This document shows positions 55,043 to 62,446 of a stretch of DNA of 62,446 nucleotides, piece by piece (the first letter of the stretch is position 1; each line of letters opens with the position of its first letter). Source of the stretch: Methanomicrobia archaeon (GTDB lineage Archaea > Methanobacteriota_B > Thermococci > Methanofastidiosales > NM3); NCBI GenBank assembly GCA_030603445.1, contig JAUVXU010000011.1, forward strand, positions 1 through 62,446. The letters are read 5' to 3'. A model generated the notes under the pieces. The model was not told where the DNA came from. It did no database searches and was given only the letters and a program-made list of their open reading frames with translations. Position numbers and translations under genes: made by a program.

Positions 55043-55609
55043 ATGAAGGACGATGATGATTTTCATATAGAGGCTACAATTGTTAATGTTGTTGTATCTG
55101 CAGATATTCATGCTGATTTGGATCTAAACACCATAACAGCACGAATAGAGAGTACCGAGTTCGAACCTGAGCAGTTCCCTGGTCTTGTTTACAAACTTAA
55201 AGAACCCAAGACCTCAACGCTCGTGTTTTCCACAGGAAAACTCATTTGTACCGGAGCAAAATCGGTGGATAATGCAGAGAAAGCTATTCTCATAATTATT
55301 GACAATCTCCGTAAAATAGGTTTTGAGATAAATCAAAAACCAGACTTAAAATTACAAAATATGGTCGCAACAGCCAATCTAGCTGTGGAGCTAGATCTAG
55401 AGACACTGGTATTTGAATTAGATAATTGCGAATATGAACCTGAACAGTTCCCTGGTCTTGTTTACAGGGTCAAAGTACCAAAAGTCGCTATCCTTATTTT
55501 CAATACAGGACGCATAGTATGTGCAGGGGCAAAAAGCAAGGAAGATGTTGATAACGGTATTAAGAAACTAATAGAAGAACTCGAAAACATTGGAATTGAA
55601 ATTAGGTGA
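55043..55609 (+). CDS. tbp: TATA-box-binding protein
   Basis: A 188-residue protein with two pseudo-symmetric TBP repeats. The first contains EFEPEQFPGLVYKLKEPKTS and LVFSTGKLICTGAKS, the second CEYEPEQFPGLVYRVKVPKV and LIFNTGRIVCAGAKS. The phenylalanine pairs that kink DNA (FPGLVY and the LVF/LIF strands) are conserved. A short acidic N-terminus (MKDDDDFHIE) and no long acidic tail. It recruits TFB and RNA polymerase at archaeal promoters. It probably shares a transcript with the zinc-ribbon protein before it and the small basic protein after it. Confidence 0.97.
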   Translation: MKDDDDFHIEATIVNVVVSADIHADLDLNTITARIESTEFEPEQFPGLVYKLKEPKTSTLVFSTGKLICTGAKSVDNAEKAILIIIDNLRKIGFEINQKPDLKLQNMVATANLAVELDLETLVFELDNCEYEPEQFPGLVYRVKVPKVAILIFNTGRIVCAGAKSKEDVDNGIKKLIEELENIGIEIR

Positions 55610-55613
55610 ATTA

Positions 55614-55919
55614 ATGGCATATAAGCGCAATCAAGGCAGAAATGCACAATACAAGAATCAAGCAAAAAAAACGAAACGAAAACCATGTCTGAATATGCAT
55701 CGCATCGATGATTTCAAATATAATCTTAAAAATATATTATCCGGGATTGATGAGAAAAACTTTGCACAGGTAAAGGGCATGATATATGCCAAGGCATCAA
55801 AACAAGATATAAAAGAAGCGAAAAAATACGTCACAGAAAAAGAAGAAGAAGGCATTATCCCAAATGAGACTGCAAAGAAGCTTATGCGCCTTTTGTCCAG
55901 GTTTAGCACATACAGATAA
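55614..55919 (+). CDS. Small basic protein of unknown family
   Basis: A 101-residue protein from the ATG at 55614, placed after GGTGA; 4 bases separate it from the tbp stop. The N-terminus is very basic (YKRNQGRNAQYKNQAKKTKR), typical of nucleic-acid binding. The rest is helical (DFKYNLKNILSGIDEKNFAQ, and a tail ETAKKLMRLLSRFSTY). No known family is recognised. The neighbourhood suggests a ribosome- or transcription-associated role, without direct support. Confidence 0.6.
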   Translation: MAYKRNQGRNAQYKNQAKKTKRKPCLNMHRIDDFKYNLKNILSGIDEKNFAQVKGMIYAKASKQDIKEAKKYVTEKEEEGIIPNETAKKLMRLLSRFSTYR

Positions 55920-55934
55920 TTAAGGTAGATTTGT

Positions 55935-56600
55935 ATGTTAAGCGATGATGTAAAACGCGAACTTAATCGTAAGAATATGCATTATATCGGTCTTATCGTA
56001 CCCATTTTATATTATTATACTTTTACCAAAGAAGATATGCTTGTATTCATTGGAGTTGCAATTGCTGCATTTGCTATTATCGACTACTGCAGGCTGCATA
56101 CCAACATCAGATTCATCAACTACTTCTTCGAGGAACAGACGCACCCAAAAAAAATCATTATTAAGACATTAAACGGGAAAAGTATAGGAAGCGGGATAAT
56201 GATCCCCACCTTTAACAACATAATGCGCTCATCAGAAAAACGCAGCATAGGTGCACACACCTTCTTTGCTTTAGGCACTTTTGTATGCATCCTATTATAT
56301 CCTAAAAACATTGCAATAGCAGCCATTGCCGCACTTGTCATAGGCGACAGTATTGCTGCCATAGTAGGCAAAGCCATAGGAAAGCATATCCTCTACAAGA
56401 AGAAGACCATGGAGGGATTCCTATCATGCCTTGTGGTAAGCTTTTTTATCTGTTATTCCATCCTCCCGCTGTATATCGCTTTTGTCGGTGCTATTGCCAC
56501 AGCGATAACTGAACTTGTCTCATCAAGGCTAAACGACAACTTGACCATCCCAATTATTGCAGGCGGATTAATGACGCTGGCAAATATTATTATTGGTTAA
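55935..56600 (+). CDS. Dolichol/phytol kinase-like membrane protein
   Basis: A 221-residue polytopic protein of the CTP-dependent polyprenol kinase family (SEC59-like). The signature ALVIGDSIAAIVGKAIGKH and KKTMEGFLSCLVVSF motifs, and the C-terminal TELVSSRLNDNLTIPIIAGG, are all present; the last is the CTP-binding part of this family. An N-terminal ELNRKNMHYIGL motif is also typical. It would phosphorylate a polyprenol or salvage geranylgeraniol for lipids or glycan carriers. The nearby carS and the glycan island make such a role reasonable. Confidence 0.85.
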   Translation: MLSDDVKRELNRKNMHYIGLIVPILYYYTFTKEDMLVFIGVAIAAFAIIDYCRLHTNIRFINYFFEEQTHPKKIIIKTLNGKSIGSGIMIPTFNNIMRSSEKRSIGAHTFFALGTFVCILLYPKNIAIAAIAALVIGDSIAAIVGKAIGKHILYKKKTMEGFLSCLVVSFFICYSILPLYIAFVGAIATAITELVSSRLNDNLTIPIIAGGLMTLANIIIG

Positions 56601-56682
56601 TTGTATAAGTTTAGACATATCCTTATCAACCATATCTGCTGCCAAGCACAAAATTTATATTTTCTGCGCCTGAGAAAAGTAT

Positions 56683-57270
56683 ATGCCAAGACGCGCCCAA
56701 CTATTCAGTGACGAAGTTCTTTTAGAATTATATAGTAAGGGCCTGGACGATTCTACAATAGCAAAGAAACTAGGCGTATCACAATCAGCGGTCAATTACA
56801 GAAGGGGAAAGTTGGGGCTTACATCCAACTACCAAAGGGACACTTTCTCCAATGAGTCGATAATATCTATGAACAAGAAAGGTCTTACAGATAGAGAAAT
56901 CGCAAATATACTAGACGTATCACAATCGGCGGTAAACTATCGCCGCATAAAACTGGGGCTAGGCTCCAACTACAAGAAAAGAACTTTTTCTGATAAAGAT
57001 TTCCTGTCTCTTTACAATGAAGGATTTTTAGATAGGGAAATAGCCGACAGTCTTGGTGTAACGACGGCCGCAATTAATTATAGGAGAGAGAGACTTTGCC
57101 TAATCTCAAACAACAAGCCAGTAGATGTAGAGCATTTCATTACAATGTATTACGCAGGGTTCCCAATCACAACAATAGCAGACACTATGGGAATATCCTT
57201 AGCAAAAGCATTTAAAACCAAAGAATATGTTGAAGTTAATGCAGAAGCAGCAACCACACAAGAAGGATAA
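56683..57270 (+). CDS. Protein made of four helix-turn-helix repeats
   Basis: A 195-residue protein consisting of four tandem HTH units of about 43-45 residues and a short tail. The units share the pattern FSDEVLLELYSKGLDDSTIA KKLGVSQSAVNYRR, best kept in repeats one to three (VSQSAVNYRR, VSQSAVNYRR, VTTAAINYRR); the fourth is diverged (GISLAKAFKTKE). HTH_23/sigma-region-4-like DNA-binding is likely. The spacing suggests several adjacent DNA contacts by one chain. The gene ends 3 bases before SRP54, so both are probably cotranscribed. The family and target are unknown. Confidence 0.7.
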   Translation: MPRRAQLFSDEVLLELYSKGLDDSTIAKKLGVSQSAVNYRRGKLGLTSNYQRDTFSNESIISMNKKGLTDREIANILDVSQSAVNYRRIKLGLGSNYKKRTFSDKDFLSLYNEGFLDREIADSLGVTTAAINYRRERLCLISNNKPVDVEHFITMYYAGFPITTIADTMGISLAKAFKTKEYVEVNAEAATTQEG

Positions 57271-57273
57271 AAA

Positions 57274-58632
57274 ATGGCACTTGAGGCACTAAGCAAGGCT
57301 CTTACCGGTGCGTTGAATAGGATAACAAAGTCATCGGTAGTAGACAAAGAGACTATAAAAGAAGTAGCAAAAGACATACAGCGTGCCCTGTTATTAGCAG
57401 ATGTCAACGTCCAGCTTGTTCTAGAAGTTACAAAAAACATTGAGAAGAGGGCAATAGAAGAAGAACTTCCAAGAGGCATTTCGCGCAAAGAACACATCGT
57501 TCGCATCGTTTATGAGGAGATCACGAAATTTCTTGGTGAAACTTCCGAGAAAATCATGTTGCAGGAGCCTGGCACGCCCACTATTTTGCTTATGGTGGGA
57601 ATACAAGGTTCTGGAAAGACCACAACCACGGGCAAACTTGCACGCCACTTCCAGAAAAAGGGATTTAAGGTCGGTGTCGTCTGCACAGACACATGGCGCC
57701 CAGGCGCCTACCACCAACTTGAGCAGTACGTTGAACCAAGCAATATAGAGGTCTTTGGCGATCCGGACGAAAAGGATGCGATAAAGCTGGCAAAAGATGG
57801 CGTCGGCCACTTTAAGGAAAAGAAGTATGATATCATAATCGTAGATACTGCAGGACGCCACAAGGAAGAGAAAGACCTTATTGATGAAATGCGTGAGATA
57901 GCAGATGCCGTGCATCCTCACGATACAATACTTGTTATTGATGGAACAATAGGCCAACAGGCAAAACTACAAGCAGAAGCATTCAAGAACGCAACAGAGC
58001 TTGGGTCCATAATCATCACCAAACTTGATGGCTCCGCCAAGGGGGGTGGGGCGCTATCTGCTGTTGCAGCAACAGGTGCACCGGTAAAGTTTATTGGTGA
58101 GGGCGAACGCATCGAAAATCTAGAACCATTCTCCCCAGAGCGCTTTGTCGCGAAGCTTTTGGGATTTGGAGATCTAAAGACCTTGCTTGCCAAAGTAAAA
58201 GAGGCCACTGATGAACATGAGTTCTCAAAAAAAGACGCGCAAAAAATGATGAGCGGCAAGTTTACTCTCCAAGACATGTACCAACAGCTGGAGATGCTCT
58301 CTAAAATGGGGCCTTTAAAACAGGTATTTCAAATGATACCCGGTATGGGGGCAAATGTCCCAAAAGAACTCGTTGAGTCAAGCGAAGATAATCTCAAGAA
58401 ATATAAGATAATCATGAACTCGATGAGCAAAAAGGAACTTAAGGATCCAAAGATGATCCACTTCTCCCGCATAAAGAGAATTGCACGCGGGTCCGGGACA
58501 AAGACGGACGAGGTAAAAGCACTGCTTACCCAATACGATATGATGAAGAAGATGATGAAACAAATGAATAAAAGGAAGATGGGCAAGATGCCGATGGGAA
58601 ATATGTTCAAGAACTTGAACTTGAACGAGTAA
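57274..58632 (+). CDS. srp54: Signal recognition particle protein SRP54
   Basis: A 452-residue GTPase that binds signal sequences and SRP RNA. The N domain (1-95) precedes the G domain with the P-loop GIQGSGKTTTTGKLARHF, the DTWRPGAYHQLEQY box, DTAGRHKEEKDL and TKLDGSAKGGGALSA. The M domain (about 300-452) ends in a methionine-rich MKKMMKQMNKRKMGKMPMGN tail with the SKM/RIKRIARGSGT RNA-binding helix. All parts are complete. It serves targeting to the membrane, the same path as the secDF genes of this window. Confidence 0.97.
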   Translation: MALEALSKALTGALNRITKSSVVDKETIKEVAKDIQRALLLADVNVQLVLEVTKNIEKRAIEEELPRGISRKEHIVRIVYEEITKFLGETSEKIMLQEPGTPTILLMVGIQGSGKTTTTGKLARHFQKKGFKVGVVCTDTWRPGAYHQLEQYVEPSNIEVFGDPDEKDAIKLAKDGVGHFKEKKYDIIIVDTAGRHKEEKDLIDEMREIADAVHPHDTILVIDGTIGQQAKLQAEAFKNATELGSIIITKLDGSAKGGGALSAVAATGAPVKFIGEGERIENLEPFSPERFVAKLLGFGDLKTLLAKVKEATDEHEFSKKDAQKMMSGKFTLQDMYQQLEMLSKMGPLKQVFQMIPGMGANVPKELVESSEDNLKKYKIIMNSMSKKELKDPKMIHFSRIKRIARGSGTKTDEVKALLTQYDMMKKMMKQMNKRKMGKMPMGNMFKNLNLNE

Positions 58633-58684
58633 ATTACAACACGCAGGGTAAATGAAAAAAAAGTAAAAGAATGTTTCGCATATA

Positions 58685-59254
58685 TTACAAATTTAACAGT
58701 TCGCGTTTTTTTATTTCAAATTCTTCTTGAGATATTATGCCTTCATCCATCAATAGTTTGTACTCTCTTATCTGATCTATATTAGATTTAGGACGATCAA
58801 TTTCTTGCATTGCATGAGGGGCGGGTGTATTTACACCCCTAACTAAAGTTTCTGGTGGTTTTGAAAAAGTCCATTCTTCACCTAAAATACCTTTTTTTCT
58901 TTTTATTGAGATGGGCTCTATAGCAACTTTGTTTATTTCATTTTTCATTGATTCAATAACTTCTAAAATATGGTGATTTTTTATGTAAGAAACTGAAAAT
59001 GAATTATCTTCACTTTCACTTTCTATTTCCAGTTTTCCCGTGATGGCGCCTTTTTTTCCCACCACATAGCTAATCTTAGAATGAGGAATATCAGAAAAAT
59101 CATATCTTCCCAATACTTTTGTATCCAACCGAATAACTCGCTTGTTCGTAACTGCAACATAAGTGGGGTGGACTAATGCATACGTTTGAACACAACATGC
59201 CACTTCTTCACCGGGAGTTAGATTTTTTTCCAATGATTTTGGAATAGAATTCAT
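58685..59254 (-). CDS. PH-like domain protein with C-terminal SHOCT motif
   Basis: A 189-residue cytoplasmic protein. The first about 110 residues form a bacterial PH-like domain (LTPGEEVACCVQTYALVHPT, YVAVTNKRVIRLDTKVLG, then KISYVVGKKGAITG). A linker follows, and the last 30 residues are a SHOCT motif (QIREYKLLMDEGIISQEEFE and the closing IKKRELLNL). SHOCT helps oligomerise membrane or stress proteins. The role is unknown. It is convergent with srp54 and likely monocistronic. The 179 bases up to 59433 hold no gene that I can see. Confidence 0.8.
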   Translation of the reverse strand: MNSIPKSLEKNLTPGEEVACCVQTYALVHPTYVAVTNKRVIRLDTKVLGRYDFSDIPHSKISYVVGKKGAITGKLEIESESEDNSFSVSYIKNHHILEVIESMKNEINKVAIEPISIKRKKGILGEEWTFSKPPETLVRGVNTPAPHAMQEIDRPKSNIDQIREYKLLMDEGIISQEEFEIKKRELLNL

Positions 59255-59433
59255 GATTTTATTTACTTAAAAAAGAGTATATATGCTTTTTGTATATATT
59301 GATAGTTTAAAACTTTTTTATTTTATCTAAAATCGGTGCAAAGGTGCCGATAATAAGAAAATTGGCAATATGGAAAGGGTAATTGAAAGAAAATGCAGTT
59401 ATTCATACCCCTCTATTGGTTTTAAGCAAGACA

Positions 59434-59637
59434 TTATTTCATATATGTCTCTAGCGGCCTTGTTTTATCCGCCCCTTTAAGATTGTTGACCTTCTCAAAT
59501 ATCATGACATCAGATATTACATGCACCTTATATTTGTCAAGATGCTTTATGCCATGTTTTTCACGTAATGATTTAGGGATAGTTACGCGCCCTCTAATCC
59601 CTATTCGCAGTATTTCTTCTTCCTTCATTTTTCCCAT
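59434..59637 (-). CDS. AbrB/SpoVT-type small DNA-binding protein
   Basis: A 67-residue protein with a swapped-hairpin AbrB fold, seen as ILRIGIRGRVTIPKSLREKH and GIKHLDKYKVHVISDVMIFE. Such proteins act as transition-state regulators or as antitoxins. It overlaps the AAA ATPase stop by one base (TAATG), so the two are translationally coupled. The partner is unusual for AbrB antitoxins, as no PIN or MazF toxin is present. Confidence 0.82.
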   Translation of the reverse strand: MGKMKEEEILRIGIRGRVTIPKSLREKHGIKHLDKYKVHVISDVMIFEKVNNLKGADKTRPLETYMK

Positions 59638-60833
59638 TACTCTTCTAATATTATATCCTTGATGTGCCCAGGTATCTCATAATGCCCTTTTTTGTTGCGC
59701 AGCATCCCCATTGAAGTAAGCTCCTCAAGGTCGGCGTATACGTGTGTTGGTTGTTCCTTGATGGCCTTTGACATCTGAATATAGGTCACAGGGCCCCCGC
59801 CAAACTTATCGATAATAGCGTTAATTAATATTCGCAGGTCCTCAGGCACCTTTGAGATATACTCGTCAAGGGAGTTTGGAGCTGCAACTATGCGTGTCAC
59901 AAAACGATCATCAATAATATCTATTACAGGGTCTCTGGCAGCCGATGCCAATATGCTATGGAGTGTGCGAAGAAGTATGCGCGGGTTCCCATTTGCAATG
60001 TTGTTGGACAACTTGACAGCAGATTCGTCAAACGGGAAAAGAGAATCTATTGTATCATCAATTCGAACTAGTGACAATCTCTTCTTGATAAGCTCAAATG
60101 CCTTCTTATCTGTTAGCTGCTCACACTTTAGCTCTGCGTGCAGACGAATAATAAAAGCGGGGAATTCAGATTTTACTCTATTATAAAAATCTGGTGTGCA
60201 TGCAAAAGAAAATATGCAGCCGCTAGGCATATCAGAAATGAAAGCACGCAATGATTCAAAAAACTGTATCAGATCGGATTCTGAGGCTGTTGTAACGTTT
60301 TCCATCTCATCAAGTAGTATTGCGGAAATATCCTGGGTCGCAAGCCCTTCTTTAAGCTTTCTTGCAACCTCTTGTGGATCGTACGTCTCCCTCTTTAATA
60401 CGAGGCGGTCAGTAGATTCTGATTCAGGAGGATTTAAGAAAAAGCGCTTAATCGCTTCAATTATTCCTGGTTTCTCCTCGATTGCTCCCGCATCTTCTTT
60501 ATTTTGGAAGACATTTAGTATGCCTTGTGATATTGCCAATATATCATTAGTATCAATCTTTTGAAAGTGCACAAATCCGCCAGAGTCTGTTATAAGCTTT
60601 CGGACGCCTTTTAATCTCTGCGTCTTTCCTGTTCCAAGTTCGCCTACTATCGAGATAGCTATGCTTGATCTTTTGTCTATGACCTCTGATAATATTTCTG
60701 CCAAACGTGTGTCTATGCCTTGGGATACGTGTATCTCCTCCACGTTCGTAATTCCCTCGCTTGACAAAATGCTAAATGGATTTTTGGATAAAGCAAACTT
60801 GGAATAATCAGGAGGATTTGAATTTTCGTACAT
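59637..60833 (-). CDS. AAA+ ATPase with C-terminal winged helix, ORC/STAND-like
   Basis: A 398-residue ATPase. Walker A is GELGTGKTQRLKGVRKLI near residue 64 and Walker B is ISAILLDEMENV near 180; the sensor-like region is FSFACTPDF. An arginine-rich lid (RLHAELKCEQLTDKKAFELI) follows and the C-terminus is a winged helix (VTYIQMSKAIKEQPTHVYAD). The lay-out resembles Orc1/Cdc6-type or archaeal STAND ATPases, but the typical Cdc6 motifs are incomplete. It is coupled to the AbrB-like gene downstream. The function is open: DNA-bound switch or stress regulator. Confidence 0.75.
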   Translation of the reverse strand: MYENSNPPDYSKFALSKNPFSILSSEGITNVEEIHVSQGIDTRLAEILSEVIDKRSSIAISIVGELGTGKTQRLKGVRKLITDSGGFVHFQKIDTNDILAISQGILNVFQNKEDAGAIEEKPGIIEAIKRFFLNPPESESTDRLVLKRETYDPQEVARKLKEGLATQDISAILLDEMENVTTASESDLIQFFESLRAFISDMPSGCIFSFACTPDFYNRVKSEFPAFIIRLHAELKCEQLTDKKAFELIKKRLSLVRIDDTIDSLFPFDESAVKLSNNIANGNPRILLRTLHSILASAARDPVIDIIDDRFVTRIVAAPNSLDEYISKVPEDLRILINAIIDKFGGGPVTYIQMSKAIKEQPTHVYADLEELTSMGMLRNKKGHYEIPGHIKDIILEE

Positions 60834-61019
60834 TAATACACCTTATTTTCTTTTACAGATAAATAAATATAAATCTTGCTATTAAACTGCATTTTATCAT
60901 ATAATCTGGTTTTTGGAATAAATAACGCCTCCAAAAGGAAAAGCACGATTTTAGTATTATTATACAATAAAACTATTCTACCCACAACATATATAAATCC
61001 TTATCCTAACATATCTCAA

Positions 61020-61151
61020 AAAGGGACGCGTCTGTAACTTACCTAATCCATCAATGGTATGCCATTGCATTGCCCAATTTTTGAAGGACGGTGGCTTAAG
61101 TCCTCCCTTTTCACGATTTCATATCTACAAATACGATTTTAAGGTTGGAGC
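61020..61151 (+). promoter_or_regulatory. Structured leader upstream of the membrane winged-helix gene
   Basis: A TATA-like CATATATAAATCC (near 60987) implies a start about 61015 and a leader of about 130 bases, long for an archaeon. It holds a perfect hairpin CAATGG-TATG-CCATTG (61052-61067) and AGGAC ... GTCCT (61085-61104). A regulatory RNA is possible. The rest of the 318-base gap (60834-61151) shows only promoter-like AT sequence. Confidence 0.4.
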
Positions 61152-62147
61152 ATGAAAAAAGTATTAATCCTTACCCTGTTTTTCATACTATGCGGCACGA
61201 TGATTGCTGCATCTGCAAATGAATCTGCGTATGATGCCATAGTGGTGCGAAACGATATTCCAATAGAATATATAATCGCCGCGCCGTATGCCGCAACACA
61301 CAACATCCCGATTATGCAGGTAGCAAAAGAAAGCCTGACTGGTGAGGAGGAAAAACAGCTTAGCGGTTACTATCAAAACGGGGCAAGACGCATACTAATA
61401 CTTGGGGGCATGCAGTCTGCCATCTCAGAGGATATCGAATCCACCATCAGGGCGATGGGATATGATGTTGACAGAAAGTGGGGGCTTGGCAGGGAAATCA
61501 CCGCAGCCATATTTGCAATAGATCTTTGGCAGACCTCATCAGATGTCGTTCTTCTTAACGGATCGGTGCCAGAATCGTACCTTGTTGGCATGCAAATCGC
61601 GATGAATCTGGAATCCCCAATACTACTAACAGATGACAACTCCCTACCAGATGTCACAAAGAAGGCTCTTGAAGAGCTAGGGTGCAAGATGATCTATGTG
61701 GTGGGGCCTTCTATAGATGATAGCATTCTTGACGAGATAACTGCAATGAACATTAACTACAAGCGCATAGGAACAGACATTAGTCCACATGAAGTGGAAC
61801 AGGATTCTAAAACAGACATATCCGACCTGATCTCACCGATCCCTTTTATACTTGGCATTATTTGTGGTGGTGTGCTGCTCTACACACTGTTAAGGATACG
61901 CACATCAAAACGCATGCCTGAAGTCCCTTTATTCGTGCTAACAGAAGACGAGCGCAAGGTGGTTGATGCAATAGGGAAGTCTGGAGGGGAACTACGCCAA
62001 GAGCTGTTGCCAGACCTTACCAACTTCTCACGGCCAAAAGTATCCCGCATAGTAAACGACCTTGAAGGGAAGAAAATTTTTATCAGAGAGAAGAAAGGAA
62101 AAACTTATAAAGTGAGGATAGCGAAGAAGTTTATCAACAAAGACTAA
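61152..62147 (+). CDS. Membrane-bound winged-helix regulator with cell-wall-binding-type ectodomain
   Basis: A 331-residue protein. A signal-anchor (VLILTLFFILCGTMIAASA) is followed by an external domain (about 25-215) of the CW_binding_2 type: AAPYAATHNIPIMQVAKESL, RRILILGGMQSAISEDIEST, then SDVVLLNGSVPESYLV and PILLTDDNSLPDVTKKALEE with MIYVVGPSIDD. One span (IPFILGIICGGVLLYTLL) leads to a cytoplasmic winged helix (LTEDERKVVDAIGKSGGELR and FSRPKVSRIVNDLEGKKIFI). It thus looks like a one-component transmembrane sensor that reads the cell envelope and binds DNA inside. The ligand and target genes are unknown. Confidence 0.82.
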   Translation: MKKVLILTLFFILCGTMIAASANESAYDAIVVRNDIPIEYIIAAPYAATHNIPIMQVAKESLTGEEEKQLSGYYQNGARRILILGGMQSAISEDIESTIRAMGYDVDRKWGLGREITAAIFAIDLWQTSSDVVLLNGSVPESYLVGMQIAMNLESPILLTDDNSLPDVTKKALEELGCKMIYVVGPSIDDSILDEITAMNINYKRIGTDISPHEVEQDSKTDISDLISPIPFILGIICGGVLLYTLLRIRTSKRMPEVPLFVLTEDERKVVDAIGKSGGELRQELLPDLTNFSRPKVSRIVNDLEGKKIFIREKKGKTYKVRIAKKFINKD

Positions 62148-62168
62148 TCATATTATGGAGTGAATTGG

Positions 62169-62324
62169 ATGGAATGTACTTCCTGTAAGAGAAAAATAAC
62201 ACCAAAAGAGAAAATGGTAAAATTCCCGTGTCCAGAGTGTGAAATGGAAATCGTCCGATGCGAGAAATGCAGGGTCCTGGGAAATAAGTATAAGTGCCCA
62301 GGATGCGAGTTTGAGGGACCATAG
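62169..62324 (+). CDS. Zinc-ribbon protein upstream of aEF1 beta
   Basis: A 51-residue protein with four CxxC pairs: CTSCKRK, CPECEME, CEKCRVLG and CPGCEFEG, giving two zinc ribbons. This small protein is conserved directly before elongation factor 1 beta in many euryarchaea (the HVO_2753-like type) and is thought to bind nucleic acid. It begins 21 bases after the membrane regulator and 32 bases before the elongation factor gene, probably in one transcription unit with the latter. Confidence 0.85.
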   Translation: MECTSCKRKITPKEKMVKFPCPECEMEIVRCEKCRVLGNKYKCPGCEFEGP

Positions 62325-62356
62325 GGAACACCCGACAAAATAGGAGATGAACAAAA

Positions 62357-62446
62357 ATGGCAGATATGAACACCGTTGCTACATTAAGAGTTATGCCTGA
62401 ATCATTAGACATTAATCTTGAAAATCTAGAAGGCACCATAAAAGAC
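62357..62446 (+). CDS. ef1b: Elongation factor 1 beta, 3' end outside window
   Basis: Only the first 30 codons are in the window: MADMNTVATLRVMPESLDIN and onwards to the edge. This is the N-terminus of archaeal aEF1 beta, the nucleotide-exchange factor that reloads elongation factor 1 alpha with GTP. The conserved zinc-ribbon gene just upstream supports it. The gene runs past the right edge. Confidence 0.85.
   Translation, partial: MADMNTVATLRVMPESLDINLENLEGTIKD

Noticed and set aside
59637-60833. Replication initiator Orc1/Cdc6 with a nearby origin
   Set aside because: Sensor and lid motifs do not match Cdc6 well and no origin recognition boxes or AT-rich unwinding element with repeats were seen in the 318-base gap upstream.

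Overview
This window is chromosomal DNA of an uncultured-type archaeon of the euryarchaeal side. The evidence is the gene content: aL7ae, eS28, eL24, eS6, eS24, eS27, aIF2 gamma, aIF5B, Rpo7, Spt4, TBP, SRP54, aEF1 beta, the GTP-dependent dephospho-CoA kinase family, CDP-archaeol synthase, archaeal SecDF and a TrmB-type regulator. Starts often follow GGTGA-type ribosome binding sites, and GTG and TTG starts occur. No methanogenesis gene is present, so the exact lineage cannot be fixed from this window; a relative of Theionarchaea or Methanofastidiosa is a guess only.

Layout. (1) About 1-9400 is a very AT-rich surface-glycan island: a polysaccharide pyruvyl transferase cut by the window edge, two family 2 glycosyltransferases, a methyltransferase and two polytopic GT39-like membrane proteins, with at least four decayed gene fragments between them. 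(2) About 9400-18500 is an accessory and surface region: an orphan AbiEi-like gene with an apparent 3' frameshift, a decayed PIN gene, paired membrane proteins, and four secreted or anchored proteins including a 1025-residue papain-family protease with four Big_1-type repeats. (3) 18563-31519 has two large paralogous REC-first PAS/GAF histidine kinases flanking trpB2 with a NAD-kinase-like gene, a DUF401 permease with a TrmB-like regulator, and a membrane ferredoxin with two cupins. (4) 31525-40644 is the conserved information-processing supercluster on the minus strand, ending in tRNA-Thr, with a membrane pyrophosphatase gene inserted. (5) 41877-43236 is a TnpB (IS1341-type) element; a 69-bp non-coding relative lies at 54562-54630. 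(6) 43292-48244 is an Lrp-like regulator divergent from aconitase, isocitrate dehydrogenase and citrate synthase. (7) 49182-52469 is secF-secD-trkA. (8) 52721-58632 holds TrmI, archaeal lipid enzymes, TBP, a four-HTH protein and SRP54. (9) 58685-62446 has a PH-SHOCT protein, an AAA ATPase with an AbrB partner, a membrane-bound winged-helix protein, a zinc-ribbon gene and the start of aEF1 beta.

How the parts work together. The three TCA genes form a complete route from oxaloacetate and acetyl-CoA to 2-oxoglutarate. Two TGTACA boxes upstream of trpB2 match the TRP box bound by TrpY in Methanothermobacter. The glycan island and the exoprotein cluster together look like a cell-envelope region that turns over quickly, while the minus-strand translation cluster is conserved and compact.
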